A DNA stretch of 64,000 bases, taken from NCBI GenBank assembly GCA_963726085.1, contig CAVSAR010000007.1, positions 186,001 to 250,000 on the forward strand. The letters run 5' to 3'. Under the pieces are notes generated by a model that saw only the letters and a program-made list of their open reading frames with translations, was not told the origin of the DNA and searched no databases. A program made the translations under genes and the position numbers. How positions within the stretch are numbered: the stretch's first letter is position 1; every line of letters begins with the position of its first letter. Shown here piece after piece: positions 36,618-45,554 of the stretch. The stretch is from ZC4RG30 sp963726085. GTDB taxonomy: Bacteria; Pseudomonadota; Gammaproteobacteria; Steroidobacterales; Steroidobacteraceae.

Positions 36618-38419
36618 GCCTGTTCCAGCTGCGACCAGCGGGCGAACGCGGTGTCGATCTGGGCGTCGACCTGGGCCAGCAGCGCCAGCTGCGCGGCGAC
36701 CTGCGCGTGCGGCCGGGAATAGAACGCCGGATCGCCCACTTCGGCCTGCAGCTGCGCCTTGTGTGCTTCCAGCGCTTCCAGCTGGGTGGGCAGGGCGGCC
36801 AGCTCGCGTTGCTCCTTGTAGGAGAGCTTGCGGGCGGGTTTGGCGGCGGCAACCGGTGCATCCACCGCACCGGGGCGCGCCGGCGCGCGGGCACTGGTTG
36901 CGCGCGCCGCATCGCGCGCATCCCGCCACCGCGCCCAGTCGCTGTAGCCGCCAACAAAGTCCTGCACGCGACCATCGCCCTCGAGCACCAGCAGGCTGGT
37001 CACGACGTTGTCCAGGAAGGCACGGTCGTGGCTGACCAGCAGCAGCGTGCCCGGGAACCCGGCCACCAGTTCCTGCAGCAGGTCCAGCGTATCGATGTCC
37101 AGGTCATTGGTGGGCTCGTCCATGACCAGCAGGTTGGCGGGCTGCGCAAACAGCTTTGCCAGCAGCAGGCGGTTGCGCTCGCCGCCCGACAACGCGCTGG
37201 CCGGCGTCAGCAACTGGTCCGGCCGGAACAGGAAGTCGCGCAGATAGCCGCTGACGTGGCGGTTCTCGCCGTTGACGGATACGAAGTCGCTGCGTGCATT
37301 GATGTTGTGTGTCACCGGTGCGGCCAGGTCCAGTTGGGCGCGTTGCTGGTCGTAGTAGGCGATCTCCAGCCGCCCGCCACGGCGCACGCGGCCACTGGTG
37401 GGTTCCAGCTCGCCCAGCAGCAACTTGAGCAGGCTGCTCTTGCCGACGCCATTGGGCCCGACAATGCCGATGCGATCGCCACGCACAATCCGCGTGGTCA
37501 GGCCGCGAAATACCTGCCGATCGCCGTACGACAAGGCTGCTTCCTCGGCCTCGAATACCAGCTGGCTGGAGTTGTTGGCTTCCTGCGCGGCCATCTGCGC
37601 CTGTCCGGGGCGCTCGCGACGCGCGCGCCGCTCCTCGCGCATGGCCTGCAGTTCGCGCACCCGCCCTTCATTGCGCGTGCGTCGCGCCTCGACCCCCTTG
37701 CGGATCCACACTTCCTCCTGTGCCAGGCGCTTGTCGAACAGGGCGTTCTCGCGCGCTTCATTGGCCAGCTGCGAGGCCTTGCGCTCGGCGTAGCTGTCAT
37801 AGTTGCCAGGCCAGCTGGACAGCTGCCCGCGATCCAGGTCGACGATGCGCGTGGCGATGCGGTTCACGAACCGGCGGTCGTGGCTGACGAACAGCAGGGC
37901 ACCGCGAAACGCGACCAGTAGTTCCTCGAGCCATTCGATGGTCACGATGTCCAGGTGGTTGGTCGGTTCATCGAGCAGCAGCAGCTCCGGCTGCACCACC
38001 AGCGCGCGCGCCAGCAGGGCGCGACGCCGCCAGCCACCGGAGAGGCTCTCGTACTGCGCCTCGCCGTCGAGCCCCAGTTGCGACAGCGTGATTTCGACCC
38101 GCGTGGGTATCTCCCAGTGGTCAAGCGAACCGGCGTGGTCATCCAGTCCGGCCGTGACCACGGCGCGCACGGTGGCGTTTTGCACCGTGACGATGTCCTG
38201 GGCCAGCGTGGCGATGCGCGTTCCCGGGCGCACCCACACGGCGCCGGAATCCGGCAACTGCTCCCCGCCCACCAGCCGCAGCAGCGAACTCTTGCCTTCG
38301 CCGTTGCGTCCGACAATGCACACGCGCTCGCCTGGTTCCACCACGAGACTGGCCTGCTCCAGCAGCGGCCGGGAGCCAAAGGCGAGATGTACATTGTCGA
38401 GTCGCATTACCGGAGCCAT
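36614..38419 (-). CDS. uup: ABC-F ATPase Uup
   Basis: A 601-residue soluble protein with two ATP-binding cassettes and no membrane part. The first has GRNGEGKSS and SLSGGWRRRALLARA; the second has GPNGVGKSS and ALSGGERNRLLLAKL. The arginine-rich interdomain linker lies between them. A C-terminal coiled-coil domain (KLSYKEQRELAALP onward) distinguishes Uup from other ABC-F proteins and binds DNA/ribosome. Start codon uncertain between 38419 and 38407. It is divergent from a rhomboid gene with only 22 bp between. Confidence 0.93.
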   Translation of the reverse strand: MAPVMRLDNVHLAFGSRPLLEQASLVVEPGERVCIVGRNGEGKSSLLRLVGGEQLPDSGAVWVRPGTRIATLAQDIVTVQNATVRAVVTAGLDDHAGSLDHWEIPTRVEITLSQLGLDGEAQYESLSGGWRRRALLARALVVQPELLLLDEPTNHLDIVTIEWLEELLVAFRGALLFVSHDRRFVNRIATRIVDLDRGQLSSWPGNYDSYAERKASQLANEARENALFDKRLAQEEVWIRKGVEARRTRNEGRVRELQAMREERRARRERPGQAQMAAQEANNSSQLVFEAEEAALSYGDRQVFRGLTTRIVRGDRIGIVGPNGVGKSSLLKLLLGELEPTSGRVRRGGRLEIAYYDQQRAQLDLAAPVTHNINARSDFVSVNGENRHVSGYLRDFLFRPDQLLTPASALSGGERNRLLLAKLFAQPANLLVMDEPTNDLDIDTLDLLQELVAGFPGTLLLVSHDRAFLDNVVTSLLVLEGDGRVQDFVGGYSDWARWRDARDAARATSARAPARPGAVDAPVAAAKPARKLSYKEQRELAALPTQLEALEAHKAQLQAEVGDPAFYSRPHAQVAAQLALLAQVDAQIDTAFARWSQLEQA

Positions 38420-38441
38420 GGCGCGCAGGCTACCATTGGCC

Positions 38442-39053
38442 ATGCATTCAGGCGTCGGTCCGGTTTCGCTGTTCATCCTCGCGGCCAACCTGGCCCTGGG
38501 CCTGGCCGGCCTGTTCGTCTATCCCAGAATCATCCAGGGCGGTCTGTTCCGCCCGTTTGAGTTCGCGCGCGGCCGCCGGCGCTACACGGCGCTGACCAGC
38601 GGGTTCCTGCACGCCGACCTGCCGCACCTGATCTTCAACATGATCACGTTCTGGTATTTCGGCGTGCCGCTGGAGCGGGTCATCGGCTCGCCGCGGTTTG
38701 CGTTGCTGTACCTGGCCGGGCTGGTACTGAGCCTGAGCCTGTCGCTGGCCAAGCATCGCGATGACCCGGCGTACGCCACACTGGGTGCCTCGGGGGCGAT
38801 TTCGGCGGTGCTATTTGCCTCGATCGTGTACTTCCCCACCACGAAGCTGGTGATCCTGTTCTTCCCGTTCTTCCCCATACCGGCGCCACTGTTCGCCGTG
38901 GGCTACCTGGCCTACAGCATCTGGTCGGCGCGCCAGGTGCGCGGCCGGATCAACCACGACGCGCACCTGGCCGGCGCGCTGGTGGGACTATTGTTCGTGG
39001 CAGTGACCGACCCGGGCGCGTACATCCGCGCACTGGACCAGTTCTCGCGCTAG
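38442..39053 (+). CDS. Rhomboid-family intramembrane serine protease
   Basis: A 203-residue polytopic membrane protein with six helices. The catalytic serine is in LGASGAISAVLF and the catalytic histidine in INHDAHLAGALVG; the first extramembrane loop begins FEFARGRRRYTALTSGFLHADLPHLIFNM, where HxxxN is conserved. It cleaves membrane-spanning segments; substrate unknown. The window also holds a protein with a GlyGly-CTERM-like tail, but this rhomboid is the general form and not clearly a rhombosortase. Confidence 0.92.
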   Translation: MHSGVGPVSLFILAANLALGLAGLFVYPRIIQGGLFRPFEFARGRRRYTALTSGFLHADLPHLIFNMITFWYFGVPLERVIGSPRFALLYLAGLVLSLSLSLAKHRDDPAYATLGASGAISAVLFASIVYFPTTKLVILFFPFFPIPAPLFAVGYLAYSIWSARQVRGRINHDAHLAGALVGLLFVAVTDPGAYIRALDQFSR

Positions 39054-39077
39054 AGTTGGGCCCATGGTGGTATGTAC

Positions 39078-40193
39078 ATGCTGATCGGCGTGCCTACCGA
39101 GACGCTCGCCGGTGAGTCCCGCGTGGCGGTGACCCCCGAGGTTGCCAAGAAGCTCAGGTCCGCCGGCCACGTCGTGCGCGTGCAGGCAGGTGCCGGCGTC
39201 GCCGCAAGTGCCCCGGATTCCGCCTATGCGGCCGTCGGCTGCGACATTGTCGATGCTGCCACGGCGCTGGGTTGCGACCTGGTGCTCAAGGTGCGCGCAC
39301 CCACCGCCGCGCAGCTGCCGCTGCTGCGCCGGGGCGCCGTGCTGGTGGGCATGCTCAATCCGTTTGATCGTGAGGGCCTGGCCGCGCTGGCCGCAACCGG
39401 GGTCACCGGTTTTGCGCTGGAAGCAGCGCCACGCACCTCGCGCGCGCAGTCCATGGACGTGCTCAGTTCCCAGGCCAACATCGCCGGCTACAAGGCCGTG
39501 ATGATCGCGGCCAATCTATACCCGCGACTGTTCCCGATGCTGATGACGGCCGCCGGTACCATCAAGGCCGCGCGCGTCGTGGTGCTGGGGGTGGGCGTGG
39601 CCGGGTTGCAGGCCATTGCCACGGCCAAGCGCTTAGGTGCGGTGATCGAGGCCAGCGACGTGCGCCCGGCAGTCAAGGAGCAGGTCGAGAGCCTGGGTGC
39701 GAAGTTCATTGACGTTGCCTACGAAACCGACGAGGAGCGTGAAGCGGCACAGGGGGTGGGCGGCTATGCCCGGCCCATGCCTGCCGGCTGGCTGCAGCGG
39801 CAGAAGGTGGAGGTGGCGCGACGGATCGCACAGGCCAACGTGGTGATCACCACGGCGTTGATCCCGGGCCGCCCCGCGCCGGTGCTGGTTACCGAGGACA
39901 TGGTCAGGTCCATGCAGCCGGGCAGCGTGATCGTTGACCTGGCCGCCGCCGCGGGCGGCAATTGCCCGCTGACCGAGGCGGATCGAACGGTGGTCAAGCA
40001 TGGCGTGACGCTGGTGGGAGAGACCAACCTGCCGGGGCTGGTGCCTGCCGACAGCTCCGCGCTCTATGCGCGCAACCTGCTCGACTTCCTGAAGCTGGTG
40101 ACCGCGGCCGATGGTTCCTTCGCGCTGCCTGCCGACGACGACATCGTCACCGCCTGCCTCGTGACCCACGCGGGCGAAGTGAAGAGGGCCTGA
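39078..40193 (+). CDS. pntAA: NAD(P) transhydrogenase subunit alpha part 1
   Basis: A 371-residue NAD(H)-binding domain I of proton-translocating transhydrogenase. It starts MLIGVPTETLAGESRVAVTPE and contains the Rossmann region VVVLGVGVAGLQAIATAKRLG and IEASDVRPAVKEQVESLG. This is the split form in which domain I is a separate polypeptide. The start at 39078 has gg-tgg seven bases upstream; ATG at 39072 is an alternative. It couples NADH/NADPH balance to the proton gradient with the next two genes. Confidence 0.94.
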   Translation: MLIGVPTETLAGESRVAVTPEVAKKLRSAGHVVRVQAGAGVAASAPDSAYAAVGCDIVDAATALGCDLVLKVRAPTAAQLPLLRRGAVLVGMLNPFDREGLAALAATGVTGFALEAAPRTSRAQSMDVLSSQANIAGYKAVMIAANLYPRLFPMLMTAAGTIKAARVVVLGVGVAGLQAIATAKRLGAVIEASDVRPAVKEQVESLGAKFIDVAYETDEEREAAQGVGGYARPMPAGWLQRQKVEVARRIAQANVVITTALIPGRPAPVLVTEDMVRSMQPGSVIVDLAAAAGGNCPLTEADRTVVKHGVTLVGETNLPGLVPADSSALYARNLLDFLKLVTAADGSFALPADDDIVTACLVTHAGEVKRA

Positions 40194-40195
40194 AC

Positions 40196-40507
40196 ATGGA
40201 AGTGGTGTCGCACACCGTCATCAACCTCACCATCCTGGTGCTGGCCGTCTACGTCGGCTACCACATCGTATGGAACGTCACCCCGGCACTGCACACGCCA
40301 TTGATGGCGGTGACCAATGCCATCAGCGCCATCGTCATCGTCGGGGCGATGCTGGCTGCGGCACTGACCACCACCACGCTGGGTCGCGGCATGGGACTGC
40401 TGGCGGTGGTCCTGGCTTCGGTCAACATCTTCGGTGGCTTCCTGGTTACGCGCCGCATGCTGGAAATGTTCCGCAAGCGCGACGCCAAGCCGCCGGGCAA
40501 GCCATGA
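40196..40507 (+). CDS. pntAB: NAD(P) transhydrogenase subunit alpha part 2
   Basis: A 103-residue, four-helix membrane segment of the transhydrogenase proton channel. It is 2 bp after pntAA and overlaps pntB (ATGA). Helices span about 5-24, 31-52, 58-80 with the conserved HTPLMAVTNAISAIVIVGA segment typical of PntA's channel part. Confidence 0.95.
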   Translation: MEVVSHTVINLTILVLAVYVGYHIVWNVTPALHTPLMAVTNAISAIVIVGAMLAAALTTTTLGRGMGLLAVVLASVNIFGGFLVTRRMLEMFRKRDAKPPGKP

Positions 40508-41925
40508 GCCTCAACCTCGTCACGCTGCTGTACCTGGTTGCCAGCGTCTGCTTCATCCAGGCGCTCAAGGGGCTGTCGCATCCGACCACTTCGATCCGTG
40601 GCAACCTGTTCGGCATGGTCGGCATGGCCATTGCCATTGTCACCACTGCAGCGCTGATACACCGGCTGGCCCATGGCAACCTGGCCGGACTGGGGTGGGT
40701 GCTGCTGGGGCTGGTCATCGGTGGCGGATATGGCGCGTGGCGCGCGCGCACCGTCGAGATGACCAAGATGCCGGAGCTGGTGGCGTTCTTCCACAGCATG
40801 ATCGGCCTGGCCGCGGTGTGCATCGCCATTGCCGCGGCGGTGGAGCCCTGGGCCTTCGGCATCGCGGCGCCGGGCGCCGCCGTGCCCACCGGCAACCGCC
40901 TGGAACTGGGGCTGGGTGCGGCGATCGGCGCCATCACCTTCAGCGGCTCGGTGATCGCCTGGGGCAAGCTGTCGGCCAAATACAAGTTCCGCCTGTTCCG
41001 CGGCGCTCCGGTGGTGTTCCGGGGTCAGCACCTACTCAACGCACTGCTGGGCGCAGCACTGCTGGCCACCATCGGGTTGTATATGGCCGGGGCCGCGGAC
41101 CACTTGCTGTGGTCGGCCATTTTCCTGGCGTTTGTGCTGGGCGTGACGCTGATCATCCCCATCGGCGGCGCCGATATGCCGGTGGTGGTGTCCATGCTCA
41201 ACAGCTATTCGGGCTGGGCCGCGGCCGGTATCGGCTTCAGCCTCAACAACAGCATGCTGATCATTGCCGGCAGCCTGGTCGGCAGTTCCGGCGCCATCCT
41301 CTCCTTCATCATGTGCAAGGCGATGAACCGCAGCTTCCTGAGCGTGATCCTGGGCGGCTTTGGCGGCGAGGTCAGTGCGGCCAGCGCTGCGACCGAACAG
41401 CGCAGCGTCAAGAGCGGCAGCGCCGATGACGCGGCCTTTTTGCTGGGCAACGCCGAGTCCGTGATCATCGTGCCCGGCTATGGACTGGCCGTGGCGCGCG
41501 CGCAGCATGCGGTCAAGGAGCTGGCGACCAAGTTGACTGCCAAGGGCATCTCCGTGAAATACGCCATCCATCCGGTGGCCGGGCGCATGCCCGGCCACAT
41601 GAACGTGCTGCTGGCCGAGGCCGAGGTGCCTTACGACCAGGTGTTCGAGATGGAGGACATCAACCCGGAGTTCGGCCAGACCGACGTGGCCATCATCCTG
41701 GGCGCCAATGACGTGGTGAACCCGGCGGCCCTGGTCAAGGGCAGCCCGATCTTTGGCATGCCCATACTCGAGGCGTACCGGGCGCGCACCGTCATCGTCA
41801 ACAAGCGCACCATGGCCAGCGGTTACGCCGGCCTCGACAACGAACTGTTCTACATGGACAAGACCATGATGGTGTTCGGCGATGCCAAGAAGATCGTCGA
41901 GGAAATGACCAAGGCCATCGAATGA
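40504..41925 (+). CDS. pntB: NAD(P) transhydrogenase subunit beta
   Basis: A 473-residue protein with an N-terminal membrane domain of about nine helices (domain II) and a cytoplasmic NADP(H)-binding domain III. Domain III contains VIIVPGYGLAVARAQHAVKEL, HPVAGRMPGHMNVLLAEA and GANDVVNPAA, the classical PntB signature. The operon pntAA-pntAB-pntB is complete. The enzyme is expected to supply NADPH from NADH using the proton motive force. Confidence 0.96.
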   Translation: MSLNLVTLLYLVASVCFIQALKGLSHPTTSIRGNLFGMVGMAIAIVTTAALIHRLAHGNLAGLGWVLLGLVIGGGYGAWRARTVEMTKMPELVAFFHSMIGLAAVCIAIAAAVEPWAFGIAAPGAAVPTGNRLELGLGAAIGAITFSGSVIAWGKLSAKYKFRLFRGAPVVFRGQHLLNALLGAALLATIGLYMAGAADHLLWSAIFLAFVLGVTLIIPIGGADMPVVVSMLNSYSGWAAAGIGFSLNNSMLIIAGSLVGSSGAILSFIMCKAMNRSFLSVILGGFGGEVSAASAATEQRSVKSGSADDAAFLLGNAESVIIVPGYGLAVARAQHAVKELATKLTAKGISVKYAIHPVAGRMPGHMNVLLAEAEVPYDQVFEMEDINPEFGQTDVAIILGANDVVNPAALVKGSPIFGMPILEAYRARTVIVNKRTMASGYAGLDNELFYMDKTMMVFGDAKKIVEEMTKAIE

Positions 41926-42020
41926 AGCCCCCGGCTGTCACCGTTGATAGCCAGCAACCTGTCGCGTGGACGCGGCACCGGCCGGTACTGTAATTTCACG
42001 GCCGTATCCAGGGGGAACGG

Positions 42021-43676
42021 ATGACTTGGCAAACGCTACGCAGCCTGCGGCTGGCCTGCCTGTTGCTGGCCGGGGCCGCGCTGGCGTCCTGCATGCAGCG
42101 GCCGTCCCCTGGCCCCGTGGTCGCGCAGGCCAAGCGCCCCAACATTCTGCTGATCGTCGCCGACGACCTGGGCTACGGCGATATCGGAGTGTTCGGGGGC
42201 GAGATCCCCACCCCCAATCTGGATCGGCTGGCCCATGGCGGCATGCTGCTGACGAATTTCTACGCGCACGTGTCCTGTTCGCCCACGCGCTCGATGCTGA
42301 TGTCGGGCATGGACAACCACCTTGCCGGTGTCGGCACGCAAGGGGCGCCGACCCGTGCCGACCAGCAGGGCAAGCCCGGCTACGAGGGGTACCTCAACTT
42401 CCGCGTCGCGGCGCTGGCAGAACTGATGACCGATGCCGGCTACAACTCCTACATGACCGGCAAGTGGCACCTGGGTGCGGACGTCGAGAACGGACCGCAT
42501 GCGCGCGGCTTCCGGCATTCGTTTGTATCGCTGGATGGTGCAGCACACCTGGGTGGCTGGGACTGGCGCGGGCCGCAACCTGCCAACTATCGCGATGACG
42601 ACCAGATCGTGCACGTCGGGGACAACTATTACTCCACGCGCTTCTACACCGAGCGCATGCTGCAGTACATCGACCAGGATCGTGCCGAAGGCAAGCCGTT
42701 CTTCGCCTACCTGGCCTACACCGCGCCGCACTGGCCGCTGCAGGCGCCGACCGAATCCATTGCGCGGTACAAGGGCAAGTACGACGCCGGCTACGAGGCG
42801 CTGTACGCCAGCCGCTTCGCGCGGCAGAAGCAGCTGGGCCTGGTGGCGCGCGACGCCCAGCCCATCGACAACGCGCGGTTCAAGCCACGCTGGAGTGAAC
42901 TGTCGGCGCAGGAACGGCAACTGGAAGCGCGCCGCATGGAGGTGTACGCGGCCATGGTCAGTGACCTGGACACCTACATCGGCAAGGTCATCGCGCACCT
43001 CAAGCAGACTGGCCAGTACGACAACACCTTCATCATGTTTATTTCCGACAACGGCGCGGAGGCCGGGCGCCGCGACCTGGTCGCGCCGATCAAGGATCAT
43101 GTCGGCAAGGAATACGACAACAGCCTGGAAAACATCGGCCATCGCACCAGCTACATCATGTATGGCCCCAACTGGGCCAGCGCCAGTGCCACACCCTGGT
43201 ATCGCCACAAGGCCACCGCCTTTGAAGGGGGTGACCATGTGCCGGGATTTGTGAACTACCCACCGCAGGTGAAGGCCGGCACGCGCAGCGATGCCATGGG
43301 CACGGTACGCGACATCCTGCCGACGCTGCTCGAGCTGGCCGGCGCATCGCTGCCGGGCGCGACCTACAAGGGGCGGGCCGTGTTGCCGGTACAGGGCATG
43401 TCGCTGTTGCCGATGCTCAGTGGCAAGGCCACCCAGGTGCACGCGGCCGACACGGTCTACGGATGGGAATTGTTCGGCGCGCGTGCCATACGCCAGGGGG
43501 ATTGGAAGCTGGTCTGGGACATGGCGCCCCCGGCAGCCCAGCGCCGCTGGGAATTGTTCAATATCAGACAGGATCCGTTCGAGCAGCACGACCTCAGCGC
43601 CAGCCAGCCGGACCAGTTGGCGCGCCTGCAGCGCGAATGGACCCGGTACGCGGCGCAAAACGGAGTTATCTACTGA
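42021..43676 (+). CDS. Cys-type arylsulfatase lipoprotein
   Basis: A 551-residue sulfatase of the alkaline-phosphatase superfamily. Lipobox LASC (Cys24) suggests outer-membrane or periplasmic anchoring. Metal site VADDLGYGD, then CSPTR at 86-90, whose Cys would become formylglycine by a sulfatase-modifying enzyme. Later blocks TGKWHLG, and FISDNGAE. The partner modifying enzyme is not in view. It overlaps the following parvulin-like gene at its stop (CTGA), forming a three-gene cassette with HupE. Substrate unknown. Confidence 0.92.
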   Translation: MTWQTLRSLRLACLLLAGAALASCMQRPSPGPVVAQAKRPNILLIVADDLGYGDIGVFGGEIPTPNLDRLAHGGMLLTNFYAHVSCSPTRSMLMSGMDNHLAGVGTQGAPTRADQQGKPGYEGYLNFRVAALAELMTDAGYNSYMTGKWHLGADVENGPHARGFRHSFVSLDGAAHLGGWDWRGPQPANYRDDDQIVHVGDNYYSTRFYTERMLQYIDQDRAEGKPFFAYLAYTAPHWPLQAPTESIARYKGKYDAGYEALYASRFARQKQLGLVARDAQPIDNARFKPRWSELSAQERQLEARRMEVYAAMVSDLDTYIGKVIAHLKQTGQYDNTFIMFISDNGAEAGRRDLVAPIKDHVGKEYDNSLENIGHRTSYIMYGPNWASASATPWYRHKATAFEGGDHVPGFVNYPPQVKAGTRSDAMGTVRDILPTLLELAGASLPGATYKGRAVLPVQGMSLLPMLSGKATQVHAADTVYGWELFGARAIRQGDWKLVWDMAPPAAQRRWELFNIRQDPFEQHDLSASQPDQLARLQREWTRYAAQNGVIY

Positions 43677-44530
43677 ACGCGTCACTCTTGGGCCGATTGT
43701 TGCGCGAGCCGCTGGCCCACTTTCTAGCAATCGGGTTGCTGCTGTTCCTGGTGTACCGGGTCGTCGGTGGCGATCGATCTGTCGCCGGGCGCGAGATCGT
43801 GGTCGATAACCAGGTGGTCGCCGCGCTGGTGCAGCAGTTCAGCGGCGTCTGGCAGCGCCCACCCAGCGCCAAGGAGCTGCAGGGACTCATCGATGGCTGG
43901 GTTCGCGAAGAGGTGCTGTACCGGGAGGGCGTGCAGTACGGGCTCGATCGCGACGACCCGGTGATCCGGCGCCGCGTGCGCCAGAAGGTGGACGTGCTGG
44001 CAGAGGAATCGCAGCCCAGCCAGCCGCCCACCGACGCCGAGCTGGCGCAGTGGCTGCGCGCCAATGCCGCGCGCTATGCGCTGCCACCGGTCCTGACTTT
44101 CGAGCAGGCCATGATCGATCCGACGCGCCATGCGCATGACCTGCAGCAGGTCAGCGAAAACCTGCGCCGTCAGTTGCAGCGCGGGGCCGATCCCGACGCG
44201 GTGACCGAATCGCGCCTGTTGCCGGCACGCATTGCCGATACCCCGGAGGACCTGGTGGCGCGCGACTTCGGCGAGGAGTTCATCGGCGCACTGCGCGTGC
44301 TGCCCGAGGGCACCTGGCAGGGTCCGGTGCGCTCGGGGTTCGGGCTGCATTTCGTCAAGATCGTCCATCGTGTGCCGGGCCGTGCGCCGACGCTGGAGGA
44401 AGCGCGTGCCGAGGTGGCGCGCGACGTCGAACAGGACCGGCGCGAGCGTGCCGCCAATGCGTTCTACGCCCGGGCGCGGCGCCACTACCAGGTGCGCATG
44501 ACAGCCGGATCTGGCGCGGCCGCCAAATGA
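43673..44530 (+). CDS. Peptidyl-prolyl cis-trans isomerase-like (parvulin type) membrane-anchored protein
   Basis: About 285 residues: one N-terminal membrane helix (about 17-32), a SurA-like helical part (VREEVLYREGVQYGLD), and a C-terminal PPIC-type half ending in GPVRSGFGLHFVKIVHRV. No ATG is possible; a CTG at 43673, overlapping the sulfatase stop and seven bases after cggag, is the best start, with TTG at 43688 as alternative. It probably assists folding of exported proteins. It lies between a sulfatase and HupE-like gene, both within 4 bp overlap. Confidence 0.72.
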   Translation: MNASLLGRLLREPLAHFLAIGLLLFLVYRVVGGDRSVAGREIVVDNQVVAALVQQFSGVWQRPPSAKELQGLIDGWVREEVLYREGVQYGLDRDDPVIRRRVRQKVDVLAEESQPSQPPTDAELAQWLRANAARYALPPVLTFEQAMIDPTRHAHDLQQVSENLRRQLQRGADPDAVTESRLLPARIADTPEDLVARDFGEEFIGALRVLPEGTWQGPVRSGFGLHFVKIVHRVPGRAPTLEEARAEVARDVEQDRRERAANAFYARARRHYQVRMTAGSGAAAK

Positions 44531-45537
44531 CAGCCCGCAGGGTCAGCGCGCTGCTGCTGGCGATGCTGTGCGTTGCCCTGGTCGTCCCGGCCCTGGCCGA
44601 TGAATTCAAGCCAGCCTACCTGGAGCTGCGGCAGACCGGCGAGGAGACCTTTGACGTGCTGTGGAAAGTCCCGGCGCTGGATGAATCCACCACGCTGGCG
44701 ATCAAGCCGCAGTTTCCCGCCGAAGCGCAGGAGCTCTCGCCGCGCCATTCCAGTTTCGCCGCCGGCGCCAGCGTGCAGCGCTGGTCGATGCGGGTGCCAG
44801 GCGGTATGGTCGGCAAGGTGGTGCAGTTTCCCGGCGTTGCCCGCACACGCGTCGACGTGCTGGTGCGGCTGGTCCGGGCCGATGGCACCGCGCAGCTGGC
44901 GCGCATCCTGCCGGGGGATCCGCGCTTCGTGGTCAGCGCAAGCCCGGGCCAGTTCGAGGTCGTGCGCACCTACACCGTGCTGGGCATCGAGCACATCCTC
45001 ACCGGCGTCGACCACCTGCTGTTTGTGCTGGCCCTGATACTGCTGGTGAGGGGTCGCCGCCGGCTGCTGTTCACGATCACTGCATTTACCGTGGCCCATA
45101 GCATCACGCTGGCACTGGCGTCGCTGGGCGTGCTGCGCGTGCCCGGTCCCCCGGTTGAAGCGTCGATCGCACTGTCGATCGTGTTTGTCGCCAGCGAGAT
45201 CATTCACGCCCGCCAGGGCCGGCCGGGACTGACCCAGCGCTATCCCTGGGTGGTCGCCTTCACGTTCGGGCTGTTGCATGGCCTGGGCTTCGCCAGCGCA
45301 CTGGCCCAGGTCGGCTTGCCGCCGCTTTCCATCCCCACGGCATTGCTGTTCTTCAACGTCGGCGTCGAAATCGGCCAGTTGCTGTTCATCGCGGCGGTGC
45401 TGAGCCTGGCCTGGGTGGCGGGGCGGGCGCTGCAGCGGTTGCGCCTGCGCATGCTGCCCGGGTTGTGGCGGGTGGCCCCGTACGCCATCGGCGCTGTGGC
45501 AAGCTTCTGGTTGATCGAGCGCATCGCGGCATTTTAA
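44527..45537 (+). CDS. HupE/UreJ-family protein
   Basis: A 336-residue membrane protein with an N-terminal signal (to about residue 24), a 130-residue periplasmic beta-rich domain, and a HupE/UreJ-like helical half whose histidine motifs are EHILTGVDHLLF, AHSITLALA and LHGLGFASAL. HupE proteins import nickel/cobalt, but the added periplasmic domain is not part of classical HupE. Its ATG overlaps the preceding gene (ATGA). No nickel enzyme genes are nearby. Confidence 0.8.
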   Translation: MTARRVSALLLAMLCVALVVPALADEFKPAYLELRQTGEETFDVLWKVPALDESTTLAIKPQFPAEAQELSPRHSSFAAGASVQRWSMRVPGGMVGKVVQFPGVARTRVDVLVRLVRADGTAQLARILPGDPRFVVSASPGQFEVVRTYTVLGIEHILTGVDHLLFVLALILLVRGRRRLLFTITAFTVAHSITLALASLGVLRVPGPPVEASIALSIVFVASEIIHARQGRPGLTQRYPWVVAFTFGLLHGLGFASALAQVGLPPLSIPTALLFFNVGVEIGQLLFIAAVLSLAWVAGRALQRLRLRMLPGLWRVAPYAIGAVASFWLIERIAAF

Positions 45538-45554
45538 AAAAGGAGGGCATTGGC

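Noticed and set aside
42036..43730. Long open frame antisense to the sulfatase
   Set aside because: 564 codons open only because of high GC; no recognisable protein similarity, and the sulfatase on the other strand has full motifs.
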